A stretch of DNA of 64,000 nucleotides from Bacteroidota bacterium (GTDB lineage Bacteria; Bacteroidota; Bacteroidia; Chitinophagales; Chitinophagaceae). Shown piece after piece: positions 55,479 to 64,000 of this stretch; position 1 is the stretch's first letter, and every line of letters starts with the position of its first letter. A program made the translations under genes and the position numbers. The notes below the pieces were generated by a model that saw only the letters and a program-made list of their open reading frames with translations, ran no database searches and was not told the DNA's origin. The stretch covers positions 248,001-312,000 of the forward strand of contig JADJQP010000004.1 of the NCBI GenBank assembly GCA_016712665.1, given 5' to 3'.

Positions 55479-56805
55479 TTATTTTTTTGCTTTTGTCTGT
55501 GGTTTCGTTCACTTGATAGTAATCCGGCGGAAAGCCGTTGATATTACGCCAGAGTTCATACCAAATAGGTACATCTTTTAGTAAGGTGATTGCTTGTGCG
55601 CCAGTGCCAATTTTTATCTGACTAGGCCATCTTTTATAAGTAGGATCTTCAGCAACCAGCACCCGAAACATTCCGTTAGGGCTTATCGAATTTTCAATCA
55701 TTACAATTTTGCCTGCAAAGGTTCCGTAGCTATTGTCTGGCCAACCGCTAAATATGATAGCAGGAAATCCATCAAACATAAATCGTACCTTCTGCTGTAA
55801 AGTGATTAAAGGCAAATCAACAGGTTTCACAAACATTTCTACGACATAGTCTCTTCGTGTAGGAACAATTAGGGTGATGGGCTCCCCTTCCTTTACAAGT
55901 TCTCCGATACCCGCTCTATTCGACTGTACAATTTGCCCATCCTGTGGTGCCAACAGAAAATACATACCATTTCGAATGGTATAATTCGTAACCTGATTTT
56001 CAAGCTTTGCTACCTCACCACTAGTGGTGGCAATTTGCCCTCTACTTTGAAATTGTTCCCCTTGTGCCTTTCCAATTTTTTCGGCATACTCCTGCTCTAC
56101 ACTACTTTGCTCAATACGTACGTTAATAATTTCTTGCTCTGTTTGCAAAATTTTATTGTCGGCAACTATTCTCTTTGCCTGTTGATTTTGAAAACTGATA
56201 TTACGTTGTTGCAATTGCGTTTGTGATACCAAACCGTCTTCGTACATTTTTTGTTGACGTTCAAACTGATCTCTGCTTAATTTCAACTCATTCTCAATGG
56301 CCTGTAACTCAGCTTTTTCGCCCTTTAGTTTATTATCCAATTGCTTTAATTTATTGTTGAGTTGTGATATTTTAAGCCGTTTCGCCTGCTCCAACGCGGC
56401 AATTTGTGTAACCGTGGTGTTTACTTTTCCTTCGTAATAGCGTATTGAAAATTGCTTGGCTAAAAGTTGCTCCTTAGTTCTGCCAATTAAATTCGGATCA
56501 AGGTAATCTTCTTTGATTTCAGCAAGTTGCAATAAGGTATCGCCCTTTTTGACAAAACTCCCTTCGCGTACCCACCATTTCATAATACGACCGGGTATGG
56601 GAGAGTTTACCTTTTGCAATCTTTGTTCTTGTGTAAGCGTTGTTATTAGTCCCTTAGATTTAATATTTTGGGTCCACGGTAAAAAAAGAGTAAGAACCAA
56701 GAACACTAGCAGCCCCCAAAACCAATAGCGCACATTACTCTTCTTTTGGCTACGATACACCGCTGCAAAAGATTTGATAGGTATTTTATATTGATGGTTT
56801 TCCAT
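55465..56805 (-). CDS. HlyD family membrane-fusion protein
   Basis: 446 residues. One transmembrane helix (WFWGLLVFLVLTLFLPWT, about 28-45), then a lipoyl-like half (VNSPIPGRIMKWWVREGSFVKKGDTLLQLAE), a long coiled coil (about 110-265) and a second lipoyl/beta-barrel half with LLAPQDGQIVQSNRAGIGELVKEGEPI. It bridges the ABC transporter in the inner membrane to the TolC protein. The gene overlaps TolC by 14 bases and follows the ABC gene by 17. Confidence 0.93.
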   Translation of the reverse strand: MENHQYKIPIKSFAAVYRSQKKSNVRYWFWGLLVFLVLTLFLPWTQNIKSKGLITTLTQEQRLQKVNSPIPGRIMKWWVREGSFVKKGDTLLQLAEIKEDYLDPNLIGRTKEQLLAKQFSIRYYEGKVNTTVTQIAALEQAKRLKISQLNNKLKQLDNKLKGEKAELQAIENELKLSRDQFERQQKMYEDGLVSQTQLQQRNISFQNQQAKRIVADNKILQTEQEIINVRIEQSSVEQEYAEKIGKAQGEQFQSRGQIATTSGEVAKLENQVTNYTIRNGMYFLLAPQDGQIVQSNRAGIGELVKEGEPITLIVPTRRDYVVEMFVKPVDLPLITLQQKVRFMFDGFPAIIFSGWPDNSYGTFAGKIVMIENSISPNGMFRVLVAEDPTYKRWPSQIKIGTGAQAITLLKDVPIWYELWRNINGFPPDYYQVNETTDKSKKINELV

Positions 56806-56822
56806 TGATGCGTTTCATTTAT

Positions 56823-58480
56823 TTATTGTGAAAGGCCATTTTGCAGGTCTATTCGAATATCACTTTGTGCAGCGAAGGTTGTATCGTTGCTTACCACTAC
56901 CACAGTCGTTTTTTGTGCGATTCGTTTTAAATAATAGATCATTATTGGTTTTACTTTTACATCCAGACCGTTCCAAGGTTCCTCGAGCAGCAATAAGGCC
57001 GGTTCATTAACAAAGGCTCGTAAAAGCAATATTTTCTTGAGTAGTGAGGTTGACAATTTCTTGCCTGCAGTATCGATAAGGGTATCAAAACCTTTTGACA
57101 GGGAGTGAATAAAATCATCAATTCCAAGTTGTGATGCGACATGCATAATTTGTTGCGGTGTTACCTGTTTGCGACCCAAACTAATATTTTCAAGAACCGT
57201 ACCTTCAAAAACCTCATGTTGGTTTAGATAGATTCCTGTTTGAATACGCATACTTTCCAATCGATAATTTTGCATCGGTATTTGATTCAACAAAATGCTT
57301 CCCTCAAAATCGCGGTAGTTGCCACTCAACAATTTCAAAAACGTAGATTTTCCACTTGCTTCATTACCCGACACACATACCAGCGCATAGACTGGAATAT
57401 GGGTATTGAATTGACTACATATGGCGGTGCCTTCCTGATAGGAAAATGATACATTTCGAAATAAAATATCAATCCCTTCCTTGCTTATTAAATCGGTATT
57501 TCCATCCACTTCAGAAGGGCTATCGGTGATAGTAGATAATTTTTCGATTCCGGTCAACACATCATATGCTTTATCGAGATTTACAATGAGTTTTTCAACC
57601 GCTTTGATTACAGATAGAATGACAATTTCCGCAGCAATAAACTCTCCGATATTCAACTCCTGTCGTAGTAATAAATTAGTGCCCACAATCAGCATGGTGG
57701 CGGTGATTGCTACTTTAAAAAAGACAAGCGTTTTATATTGAAATAATAGTACCTTAAAATGAACGGTTCGTGCTTCAATATATTTTATCAAATTACTATC
57801 CGTTTTCTGCAAATTAAAATGGGTGCCTTGACTAAATTTGAACGACTTAATCACTTTTGCCATTTCTTCAAGCCATGCCACCACACGATATTTGTAATGA
57901 CTTTCTTCCAAACTGGAAGACAACCCCTTTGCACTTGTTAAATATAAAATGGTATACAAAATCGCCACCAATACCAAACCGAATACAATAAAAACCGGAT
58001 GATACAAGGAAAGTAAAACAAGGCCAAACAAAATTTGAATGGAAGCGCTCGGTATTTCTAATAATAACTTAGATAAGCCCTTTTGTACATTTATCGTGTC
58101 AAAAAACGATTCACCTTTTCGGGCAAATAATATTTATCCAATTCACGCAAATCGAGATTGGGAATTTTCTCAGCAAAGGAAAAGGCATAACGCGCAAAGA
58201 TTTTTTGTTCGATTTTCTCGATAATGCGCATTTGGTTGATCTTCATGATGCCTACGGATAGGACACCCATCACCACAAAAAAGATCAATACATAAATTGA
58301 TGTGACCATAGTGGCTCCCATTACAAAACCAATGATAGCCTGCACTCCAACGGGCAAGCTCAGATCAACCAAGCCACTCAAAATAGCATAAAAGTAAATA
58401 GAGAATACTTCACCCTTATCTAAATATATGAGATCGGCCAGCTTTCGTAAAGGCGTTTTGGACTTTTCAGGTAGCTTCAT
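56823..58480 (-). CDS. ABC transporter (fused TMD-NBD) of the export operon, one frameshift, degenerate NBD motifs
   Basis: About 553 residues. The start at 58480 (MKLPEKSKTPLRKL) opens a six-helix transmembrane domain resembling bacteriocin/RTX exporters, without a C39 peptidase domain. The frame is lost at A6 58101-58106 (VNRF then stop); with one more T on the coding strand it continues FDTINVQKGLSKLLLEIP into the rest. The NBD has a good Walker A (GNEASGKST), but the signature is LSTSL instead of LSGGQ, Walker B reads LLLLEEP, and the H-loop position reads VSND. ATP hydrolysis may be impaired, or a paired NBD may be required. It is the first gene of the ABC-HlyD-TolC operon, with a divergent TetR gene. 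Confidence 0.87.
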
Positions 58481-58512
58481 AGCATGCAAATATAGTGAAT
58501 TATAAATCAATA

Positions 58513-58556
58513 ATAGTATTACTATCATAAATAAAGTATAAATATAATTTATGATA
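58513..58556. promoter_or_regulatory. Candidate operator palindromes between ABC and TetR genes
   Basis: Two inverted repeats overlap in the 130-base divergent spacer: ATAGTA-T-TACTAT at 58513-58525, and TATCATAAAT (58523-58532) with ATTTATGATA (58547-58556). They would suit binding by the dimeric TetR-type regulator next to them. The TetR gene's -7 box may be TATCTTTA at 58585-58592. Confidence 0.5.
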
Positions 58557-58610
58557 TAAATAATTACAAAATGGAAACTATTACTATCTTTACCGAAAGA
58601 AATCATAACT

Positions 58611-59288
58611 ATGGATTATTTGGTTCGGTTTAAGGTAAATGACAAGATTTTTCTTCGGGATCCCGAGAGCAGCGAAATAGGTAAGCAAATTGTCAAAAAC
58701 GCTATAGAACTGATACATGCATTAGGATTTGAGCAATTTACCTTTAGAAAACTTTCTGTCGAAATCGGAAGTACAGAAGCTACCATTTATCGATATTTTG
58801 AGAACAAGCACAAACTCCTGCTGTACATTTTAAATTGGTATTGGTGCTATATGGAGTTTCTGGTAGACTATCGATTACAGAATGTTTACGACAAAAAGGA
58901 AAAACTCAAGACCGTGATACAATTGCTCACAAGGGAACTCCCCGAAAGTAGTGAACAGTTTGACTATAATAAGAAATTCTTAAATCAGATCGTGATTTCA
59001 GAAAGTAGCAAGGCATACCTGGTAAAGGATATTTCCATTATCAACAAAGATGAGATGTTCAAACCCTATAAAGATTTATGTTCGAAAATAGCCACCGTTA
59101 TTCTGGAGTATAATCCCGCTTACCTCTATCCACATTCTTTAAGTTCAACCATTATTGAGAGTGCACATAGTCAACAATTTTTTAGTGAGAATCTTCCCAA
59201 ACTAACAGATATTGGTAAAAAAAGTACCAAAAATTATACCACACAGTTTATAGAAGAATTGGTGTTTAAAGTGTTGGCTGTTTCCTGA
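58611..59288 (+). CDS. TetR/AcrR family transcriptional regulator
   Basis: 225 residues. The N-terminal helix-turn-helix (about 22-70) has QIVKNAIELIHALGFEQFTFRKLSVEIGSTEATIYRYFENKHKLL, matching the family pattern with TIYRYF as recognition helix. The C-terminal ligand-binding part is divergent and the ligand is unknown. It is divergent from the ABC-HlyD-TolC operon across a spacer with two palindromes, so it probably represses that operon. It converges on purL. Confidence 0.92.
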   Translation: MDYLVRFKVNDKIFLRDPESSEIGKQIVKNAIELIHALGFEQFTFRKLSVEIGSTEATIYRYFENKHKLLLYILNWYWCYMEFLVDYRLQNVYDKKEKLKTVIQLLTRELPESSEQFDYNKKFLNQIVISESSKAYLVKDISIINKDEMFKPYKDLCSKIATVILEYNPAYLYPHSLSSTIIESAHSQQFFSENLPKLTDIGKKSTKNYTTQFIEELVFKVLAVS

Positions 59289-59425
59289 AGAAAAATTACT
59301 ATGCTAATTGCATTCCATTCATTTCACCACAAATGAACACTTTCAAAAAAGCAGATTTTTTCACGAAAATTGAAAAAATATTTATGAGGCTCTGCCTATT
59401 ATTCATTGCTCTGTTACAAACAGCA

Positions 59426-61624
59426 TCACAAACGATTTTCAATGGCCTGATCATATTCAGATGCCCAGTTAGCAATTGCCCCCCACTGATCGCCATCGAT
59501 GTGAATCTCACCTTCGGATACCTTTCCAAGAAATTCCGCCGCACTTCCTTCCATTGCGTTTTCAAAGGCCTCTTTCATTTCCGGTTTTACACTTACCACC
59601 ACTCTACTTTGACTTTCGCCAAATAAAAAGGCATCTTTACGAATATCTGTATTGGATTGAATGTCAAAACCTAGGTTTCGTTGCTTGGCACTTTCAAGCA
59701 GGCTAATAAACAGCCCCCCCTCTGCCACATCATGTGCTGATACAACAAGATTCTCTTTAATCAATTGGAGAATTTTTTGTTGCACCGCATACTCTTCATC
59801 CAAGTTGAATTGAGGAGCCGGAGACAAATCAACTTTGAGAATTTTATGCAAATATTCGCTACTCCCGATATCGTTTTTGCTACAGCCTATTAAATAAATT
59901 AAATCGCCACTCGACTTAAAATCCATTGTCATACGTTGGGTAATATCTTCAATAATTCCAACCATACCAATGGTGGGTGTAGGATAAACGGGCCCATCGG
60001 GTGATTGGTTATAAAAACTTACATTTCCTCCGGTTACGGGCGTATCCAATTTGATACAAGCAGCGCTCATACCTTTTAGGGCATATACAAACTGAAAATA
60101 GACCTCAGGATTATATGGATTCCCAAAGTTGAGACAATTGGTAATAGCCGAAGGAGTGGCTCCACTGCAAACAATGTTGCGGGCTGCTTCGCATACCGCA
60201 ATTTGACCACCAATAAATGGATCGGCATGCACATAGCGGCTATTGCAATCAACGGTACAAGCAATGCCCTTTTGCGTCTCACGCACCCATACCACCGCTG
60301 AGTCGCTTGGGAGATTGGTGCTGGCATTTGCCGTGCCCACCATACTGTCGTACTGATTATAAACCCATCGTTTACTAGCTATATTGGGCAAACGGGTAAT
60401 TTGCATGGCAATATCACGAAGGTCGTTTGGTTGTTCCATATTTCGAATTTCAAAAAGGTCTCGTTCAGCAAAATATTTGGGCTCTGAATATTCACGTTCG
60501 TAAACCGGCGCACCACCTCCTAGTACTAAACTTTCGGCAGGAATTTCGGCCACCAATTCATCATGCATATAGAATTTTAGCATGGGGTCCTTTGTCACCA
60601 CACCGATTTCCTCGCAATGAATATCCCATTTGTCGAAGATATCCGTTACTATTTTCTCTTTCCCTTTTACCACTACAATCAGCATTCGCTCTTGACTTTC
60701 ACTCAAAAGCATTTCCCAGGCCTTCATATCGCGTTGTCTGGTAGGTACTTTATCGAGATGAATGATCATGCCATGTTCCCCCTTGGCACTCATCTCTGAG
60801 GTACTGCAGGCAATACCGGCAGCACCCATATCTTGCATACCAATAACGGCATCAGTCTCTACCAATTCCATACAAGCTTCCAATAGTTTTTTTTCTTGAA
60901 AGGGATCACCAACTTGCACTGCGGGTAGGTCTTTGGCACTATCTTCGGTAATATCGGCACTGGCAAAACTAGCTCCTCCGATGCCGTCTTTACCGGTATC
61001 ACTGCCAACAATAAAAACGCTATTTCCTTCGCCGTAGGATGTGGCTGAGATGGTTTTTCCCATTTTTACAACACCAACACTCATGGCATTTACCAGTGGA
61101 TTGGTGCTATAACAATCTTCAAAATAGACTTCACCACCAACTGTTGGAACACCAAAGCAATTACCATAATGACCAATACCTTTTACCACCCCTTTTAATA
61201 AATGTTTGGTTTTATCATCTTCTAAATTCCCAAATCGCAGTGAGTTGAGTGCCGCTATAGGTCGAGCTCCCATCGTAAAAATATCACGATGAATACCGCC
61301 CACACCGGTAGCAGCTCCTTGAAAGGGTTCGATAGCAGAAGGATGATTATGAGATTCAATTTTAAAACTACAGGCCCATCCATCACCAATATCAATCAAG
61401 CCTGCATTTTCTTCACCGGCTTTGGCAAGTACTTTGCTTCCATCTTTTGGTAAGGTTTTAAGCCATTTAATGGAATTTTTGTAGCTGCAATGTTCACTCC
61501 ACATCACGCTATAAACAGCGGTTTCAGTAAAATTTGGGGTTCGGTTTAGTACTTTTTTAATGGCTTCAAATTCATCGGCTGTCAAACCCAACTTGATGGC
61601 TTGCTCTAGAGTAGCTTCTTGCAT
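59426..61624 (-). CDS. purL: Phosphoribosylformylglycinamidine synthase, PurL subunit
   Basis: 732 residues, the small-PurL size of systems that also need PurQ and PurS. It makes formylglycinamidine ribonucleotide using ATP and ammonia. The conserved parts include MWSEHCSYKNSIKWL, KIESHNHPSAIEPFQGAATGVGG, TVGGEVYFEDCYS, and in the second half CTVDCNSRYVHADPFIGG and DTPVTGGNVSFYNQSP. No purS or purQ is adjacent. A CAAAAGTA element at 61648-61655 (TACTTTTG on the coding strand) is a good -7 box, 24 bases before the ATG. Confidence 0.95.
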   Translation of the reverse strand: MQEATLEQAIKLGLTADEFEAIKKVLNRTPNFTETAVYSVMWSEHCSYKNSIKWLKTLPKDGSKVLAKAGEENAGLIDIGDGWACSFKIESHNHPSAIEPFQGAATGVGGIHRDIFTMGARPIAALNSLRFGNLEDDKTKHLLKGVVKGIGHYGNCFGVPTVGGEVYFEDCYSTNPLVNAMSVGVVKMGKTISATSYGEGNSVFIVGSDTGKDGIGGASFASADITEDSAKDLPAVQVGDPFQEKKLLEACMELVETDAVIGMQDMGAAGIACSTSEMSAKGEHGMIIHLDKVPTRQRDMKAWEMLLSESQERMLIVVVKGKEKIVTDIFDKWDIHCEEIGVVTKDPMLKFYMHDELVAEIPAESLVLGGGAPVYEREYSEPKYFAERDLFEIRNMEQPNDLRDIAMQITRLPNIASKRWVYNQYDSMVGTANASTNLPSDSAVVWVRETQKGIACTVDCNSRYVHADPFIGGQIAVCEAARNIVCSGATPSAITNCLNFGNPYNPEVYFQFVYALKGMSAACIKLDTPVTGGNVSFYNQSPDGPVYPTPTIGMVGIIEDITQRMTMDFKSSGDLIYLIGCSKNDIGSSEYLHKILKVDLSPAPQFNLDEEYAVQQKILQLIKENLVVSAHDVAEGGLFISLLESAKQRNLGFDIQSNTDIRKDAFLFGESQSRVVVSVKPEMKEAFENAMEGSAAEFLGKVSEGEIHIDGDQWGAIANWASEYDQAIENRL

Positions 61625-61655
61625 AATGGATGTAAAAAATTGAGTTGCAAAAGTA

Positions 61656-62062
61656 GGATAGTTATTTGAGTTTACATAAGTGGATGAGAAGAAAAAAGAA
61701 GCTTCATTTAGAAATCAATTCCATAAAAATTTGCTTGGCAAAAGACCCTGCCTATTTTTAAATCGGCAATGCTACATATTATTTTGTCTAATTTTAAGAA
61801 TAACATAAGGAAATACTTCCAGTTCCAATTTCTCTTCTTCTTACCTACATATTTACAAAATGTAATTGGATTTCAAACCCGTACTAAAATAAAAGAGCAT
61901 TCCTCATGGGTTCCAACTATAGTGTTTAAAATATTTACTGCAAGGAAATTATACTATAGTTAATCAATGGTTAACCATTTTTTTGCCGCCTGCATTTCTA
62001 TTCTTTTAAGATACCTTTCAATATTAATAATAAATTATTAAAAAAATCAACCTATCCGAAAT
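61656..62062. other. About 400-base intergenic region between purL and a T9SS gene
   Basis: AT-rich divergent spacer without a supported gene. It holds a 14-base palindrome, AATGGTTAACCATT, at 61966-61979, followed by a T-run. No clear promoter for the plus-strand gene was found. Confidence 0.55.
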
Positions 62063-63508
62063 ACGTTACCATATCAATTTTTCAGACGCACTATTGTTTA
62101 TAAATTAGGAATTATCTTTTCTGTATTACTTTTCGCAAAAAGTGAATCGAAAGCACAACTGTGCGCTGCGGATAGTAGTTTTCTTAGTACTGTTTGCATC
62201 GATCCAATTTATATTGATTTAATTAATTATCCTGGAAATTGGTTTATTAATAATCCTATTGGTTCAATGAGCGACTTTCACTCGCAAATTGAAGCTGCTT
62301 ATCCCTTCGAAAATAGTCAACTATTGAGTGCTTATGATAGTATTCAAATTATCGGAAATCAAGCCTATCATGATACGGTTTTAAATAACCAAATTGATTT
62401 ATTTAATGCCACTTATAACCAAAATTTATTCAAATCAAAAAAACCTTTTGTAAAGCTAGATTTTAAAGCATTCAATAAAACCGTAACCACATGGGCCCTT
62501 TTGGATAGTATTGATGTGGCTCCGGTTGCGGGAAACAATGCCTATCTATTATTGACCGGAACCGGAACCAATCAATTAACAAATTTGGCACTATCACCTT
62601 ACAACTATCATAATACAAATTGTTTTGTGCGTAATCATCTAAAAATGGTTGGTGATGTGTACATAATGACCACTGCAGATGAGGAAAATCGCGCCATTTA
62701 TTTTAATAACAAAAAGTTGGGCCGCTATGGTCCGGGTCAACCCCCGTATATAAGTAAATACCTTGATAGTTTGCAAAAAAGCATAGGTGTTAATAAACTC
62801 ATTGAAACTATTGCAATGGTTAAATATTTAAAAACAAAATATGATCGGGTTTTTGTGATGGGACTTTCCACCGGTGGCACTGAGGCTTTATGGGTTTCGT
62901 TACTTTCTGAGCCACATGGTGCATTGGTATCGTCAGGATATAGCACCTTATGCGATTCGGATGCAAATTCGCTGCTAATTAATTCATATTATTATTCCCA
63001 CTATCTCGAATATTTTAATAGAGACACACTCAAAAATATGATGTCCAACTCATCCACAACGTTCCTTTTTACCCAAGCCCAAAACGATAACCCTTTCATT
63101 CAATTAGAGATTGATAGCAATTATACCCCACAATACTTCGCAGGCTTGTATAATGTCTATTTTAATTATTCATATACAAATCATGCCTTTCCACCTTGTG
63201 GTATCATAGATACTTTTATTGATAAGGTATTGTCTATCGCACCTGCCAATACAAATGACGCGGTACATTCATCAGAATCGTTTACGTTTAATAATCCTGT
63301 TAATTATACGCTTCAGATTCAATTCAATGATCAGGAATCCAATGAAAATACTGTTGAGTTGTTTGACCTTTACGGAAAGTCAGTACTGAAAGAGAAAACA
63401 AGAAAGAAGTTGAATTTATTCAACATTGGCCATTTGCCTGCCGGCCTATATATTTTGCATATTGGAGGTGAAAAAGACTACAAGACCGAAAAAGTACTTA
63501 AGATATAA
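62063..63508 (+). CDS. Secreted alpha/beta-hydrolase-like protein with T9SS sorting domain, start codon unclear
   Basis: About 481 residues. The conserved frame is open back to a stop just upstream and encodes a signal peptide-like stretch (YKLGIIFSVLLFAKSESKAQ), but no ATG, GTG or TTG precedes it; ACG at 62063, one base from ATG, is the best candidate. A later ATG at 62267 would omit the signal peptide. The hydrolase-like core has the nucleophile motif GLSTGG in RVFVMGLSTGGTEALWVS and HAFPPCG near the end, a possible catalytic His. The C-terminus (VELFDLYGKSVLKEK, LPAGLYILHIGGEKDYKTEKVLKI) is a sorting domain. Substrate unknown. Confidence 0.75.
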   Translation, partial: TLPYQFFRRTIVYKLGIIFSVLLFAKSESKAQLCAADSSFLSTVCIDPIYIDLINYPGNWFINNPIGSMSDFHSQIEAAYPFENSQLLSAYDSIQIIGNQAYHDTVLNNQIDLFNATYNQNLFKSKKPFVKLDFKAFNKTVTTWALLDSIDVAPVAGNNAYLLLTGTGTNQLTNLALSPYNYHNTNCFVRNHLKMVGDVYIMTTADEENRAIYFNNKKLGRYGPGQPPYISKYLDSLQKSIGVNKLIETIAMVKYLKTKYDRVFVMGLSTGGTEALWVSLLSEPHGALVSSGYSTLCDSDANSLLINSYYYSHYLEYFNRDTLKNMMSNSSTTFLFTQAQNDNPFIQLEIDSNYTPQYFAGLYNVYFNYSYTNHAFPPCGIIDTFIDKVLSIAPANTNDAVHSSESFTFNNPVNYTLQIQFNDQESNENTVELFDLYGKSVLKEKTRKKLNLFNIGHLPAGLYILHIGGEKDYKTEKVLKI

Positions 63509-63525
63509 ATAGTTATCCCTTCTTT

Positions 63526-64000
63526 TTATTCAATAACAACTTTCTTCACAATCCTTTTTTGTGATACCTTATCCTCTACTTTGATAAAGTAGATTCCTTG
63601 GGGCAATTTGGGTAGTTGAATATCACATTGCCCGAGGCTGGTCTTTATTATAGATTCCATTACTTTCAAGCCGCTCATGGAATAGAATTGAATGGTCAAC
63701 TCTTTGGGATTGGTATTAAAAAAATTGAGGTGAATTTGATCTTGCGCCGGGTTTGGATACAAAACCATTTCGAGAGCATCTCCTGTCCTTGGATTTGAAA
63801 TGGAACTCACCATACCACAACCGCCTGTTGGAGCATCGGTTACCAGCGGATCTACATAGTTTGCTTTTTTGATTCCGAAACAATATTCTCCGGCTTTGAT
63901 TTCCTTTACATAAACCACCCCTATTTTATCGAACAAACCACCGGCCTTTACACTATCATTGGAAATTTGCCATTCTTCAGTAGCATCCTTGCGATAAAAT
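63526..64000 (-). CDS. T9SS cargo protein, C-terminal part only (continues beyond window)
   Basis: The frame is open to the window edge, so the N-terminus is missing. About 158 residues are visible. The first half (KDATEEWQISNDSVKAGG, VVYVKEIKAGEYCFGIKK) looks like an end of a beta-rich domain. The second half is a type A sorting domain: MVLYPNPAQDQIHLNF, LTIQFYSMSGLKVME, LPQGIYFIKVEDKVSQKRIVKKVVIE. The protein should be exported through T9SS and fixed to the cell surface. The main domain lies outside the window. It converges with the hydrolase-like gene 17 bases away. Confidence 0.88.
   Translation of the reverse strand, partial: FYRKDATEEWQISNDSVKAGGLFDKIGVVYVKEIKAGEYCFGIKKANYVDPLVTDAPTGGCGMVSSISNPRTGDALEMVLYPNPAQDQIHLNFFNTNPKELTIQFYSMSGLKVMESIIKTSLGQCDIQLPKLPQGIYFIKVEDKVSQKRIVKKVVIE

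Overview
The window looks like chromosome from an AT-rich member of the Bacteroidota, probably on the Chitinophagales/Sphingobacteriales side; the exact order cannot be fixed from sequence reading alone. The case rests on a fused LpxC-FabZ gene, GldC, a PorV/PorQ-type protein, several proteins with type IX secretion (T9SS) sorting domains, a large TonB-dependent receptor, an archaeal-type ProRS, LytS- and RprY-like signalling proteins, and promoters of the TTTG-N19/20-TAnnTTTG type. No phage, plasmid, insertion sequence, CRISPR array or rRNA was seen.

Layout. 1-1322: end of an OmpR-type response regulator, then HIT protein and greA. 1416-10385: a three-gene minus-strand operon of TonB-dependent receptor, a giant secreted protein and a PorV/PorQ-like protein, ended by a perfect hairpin. 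10574-18757: rny, murI, pdxA, dprA, a lone CoA-transferase subunit, small lipoproteins and a thioredoxin-like T9SS cargo. 19070-25812: HD hydrolase-lpxD-lpxC/fabZ operon (lipid A and fatty acid synthesis), gldC, an RluD-type pseudouridine synthase and lipB. 25917-27673: haem-copper oxidase subunits III, III and IV. 28091-32135: mtaB, an envelope protein and a TPR sensor kinase. 32232-38924: a DAB-type inorganic-carbon operon, SulP transporter-beta carbonic anhydrase-DabA-DabB. 39397-46420: glmM, methyltransferase, PAP2 phosphatase, ZIP transporter, TraB/GumN protein, two small membrane paralogues and proS. 46565-53000: a truncated M14 peptidase, a complete tRNA-His unit, rhomboid protease, a thioredoxin-like protein, aroC and hutI. 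53371-61624: DUF2490 protein, a TolC-HlyD-ABC export operon with divergent TetR regulator, and purL. 62063-64000: two more T9SS cargo genes.

The genes describe a respiring, probably heterotrophic bacterium (terminal oxidase, histidine degradation) that exports many proteins by T9SS and supplies itself with bicarbonate through SulP/CA/DabAB. The DAB operon is the best functional system here. The receptor/giant cargo/PorV operon is the best candidate for a poorly described surface system.

An important caveat: at least a dozen genes, including greA, rny, murI, pdxA, rluD, mtaB and an ABC transporter, are interrupted by one- or two-base indels, mostly in homopolymers, or by single in-frame stops, although the protein on both sides is well conserved. 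I read these mainly as residual sequencing or consensus errors and annotate each as one gene spanning the break. Two short dispersed repeats and two small tandem repeat arrays in intergenic DNA are not explained by the genes.
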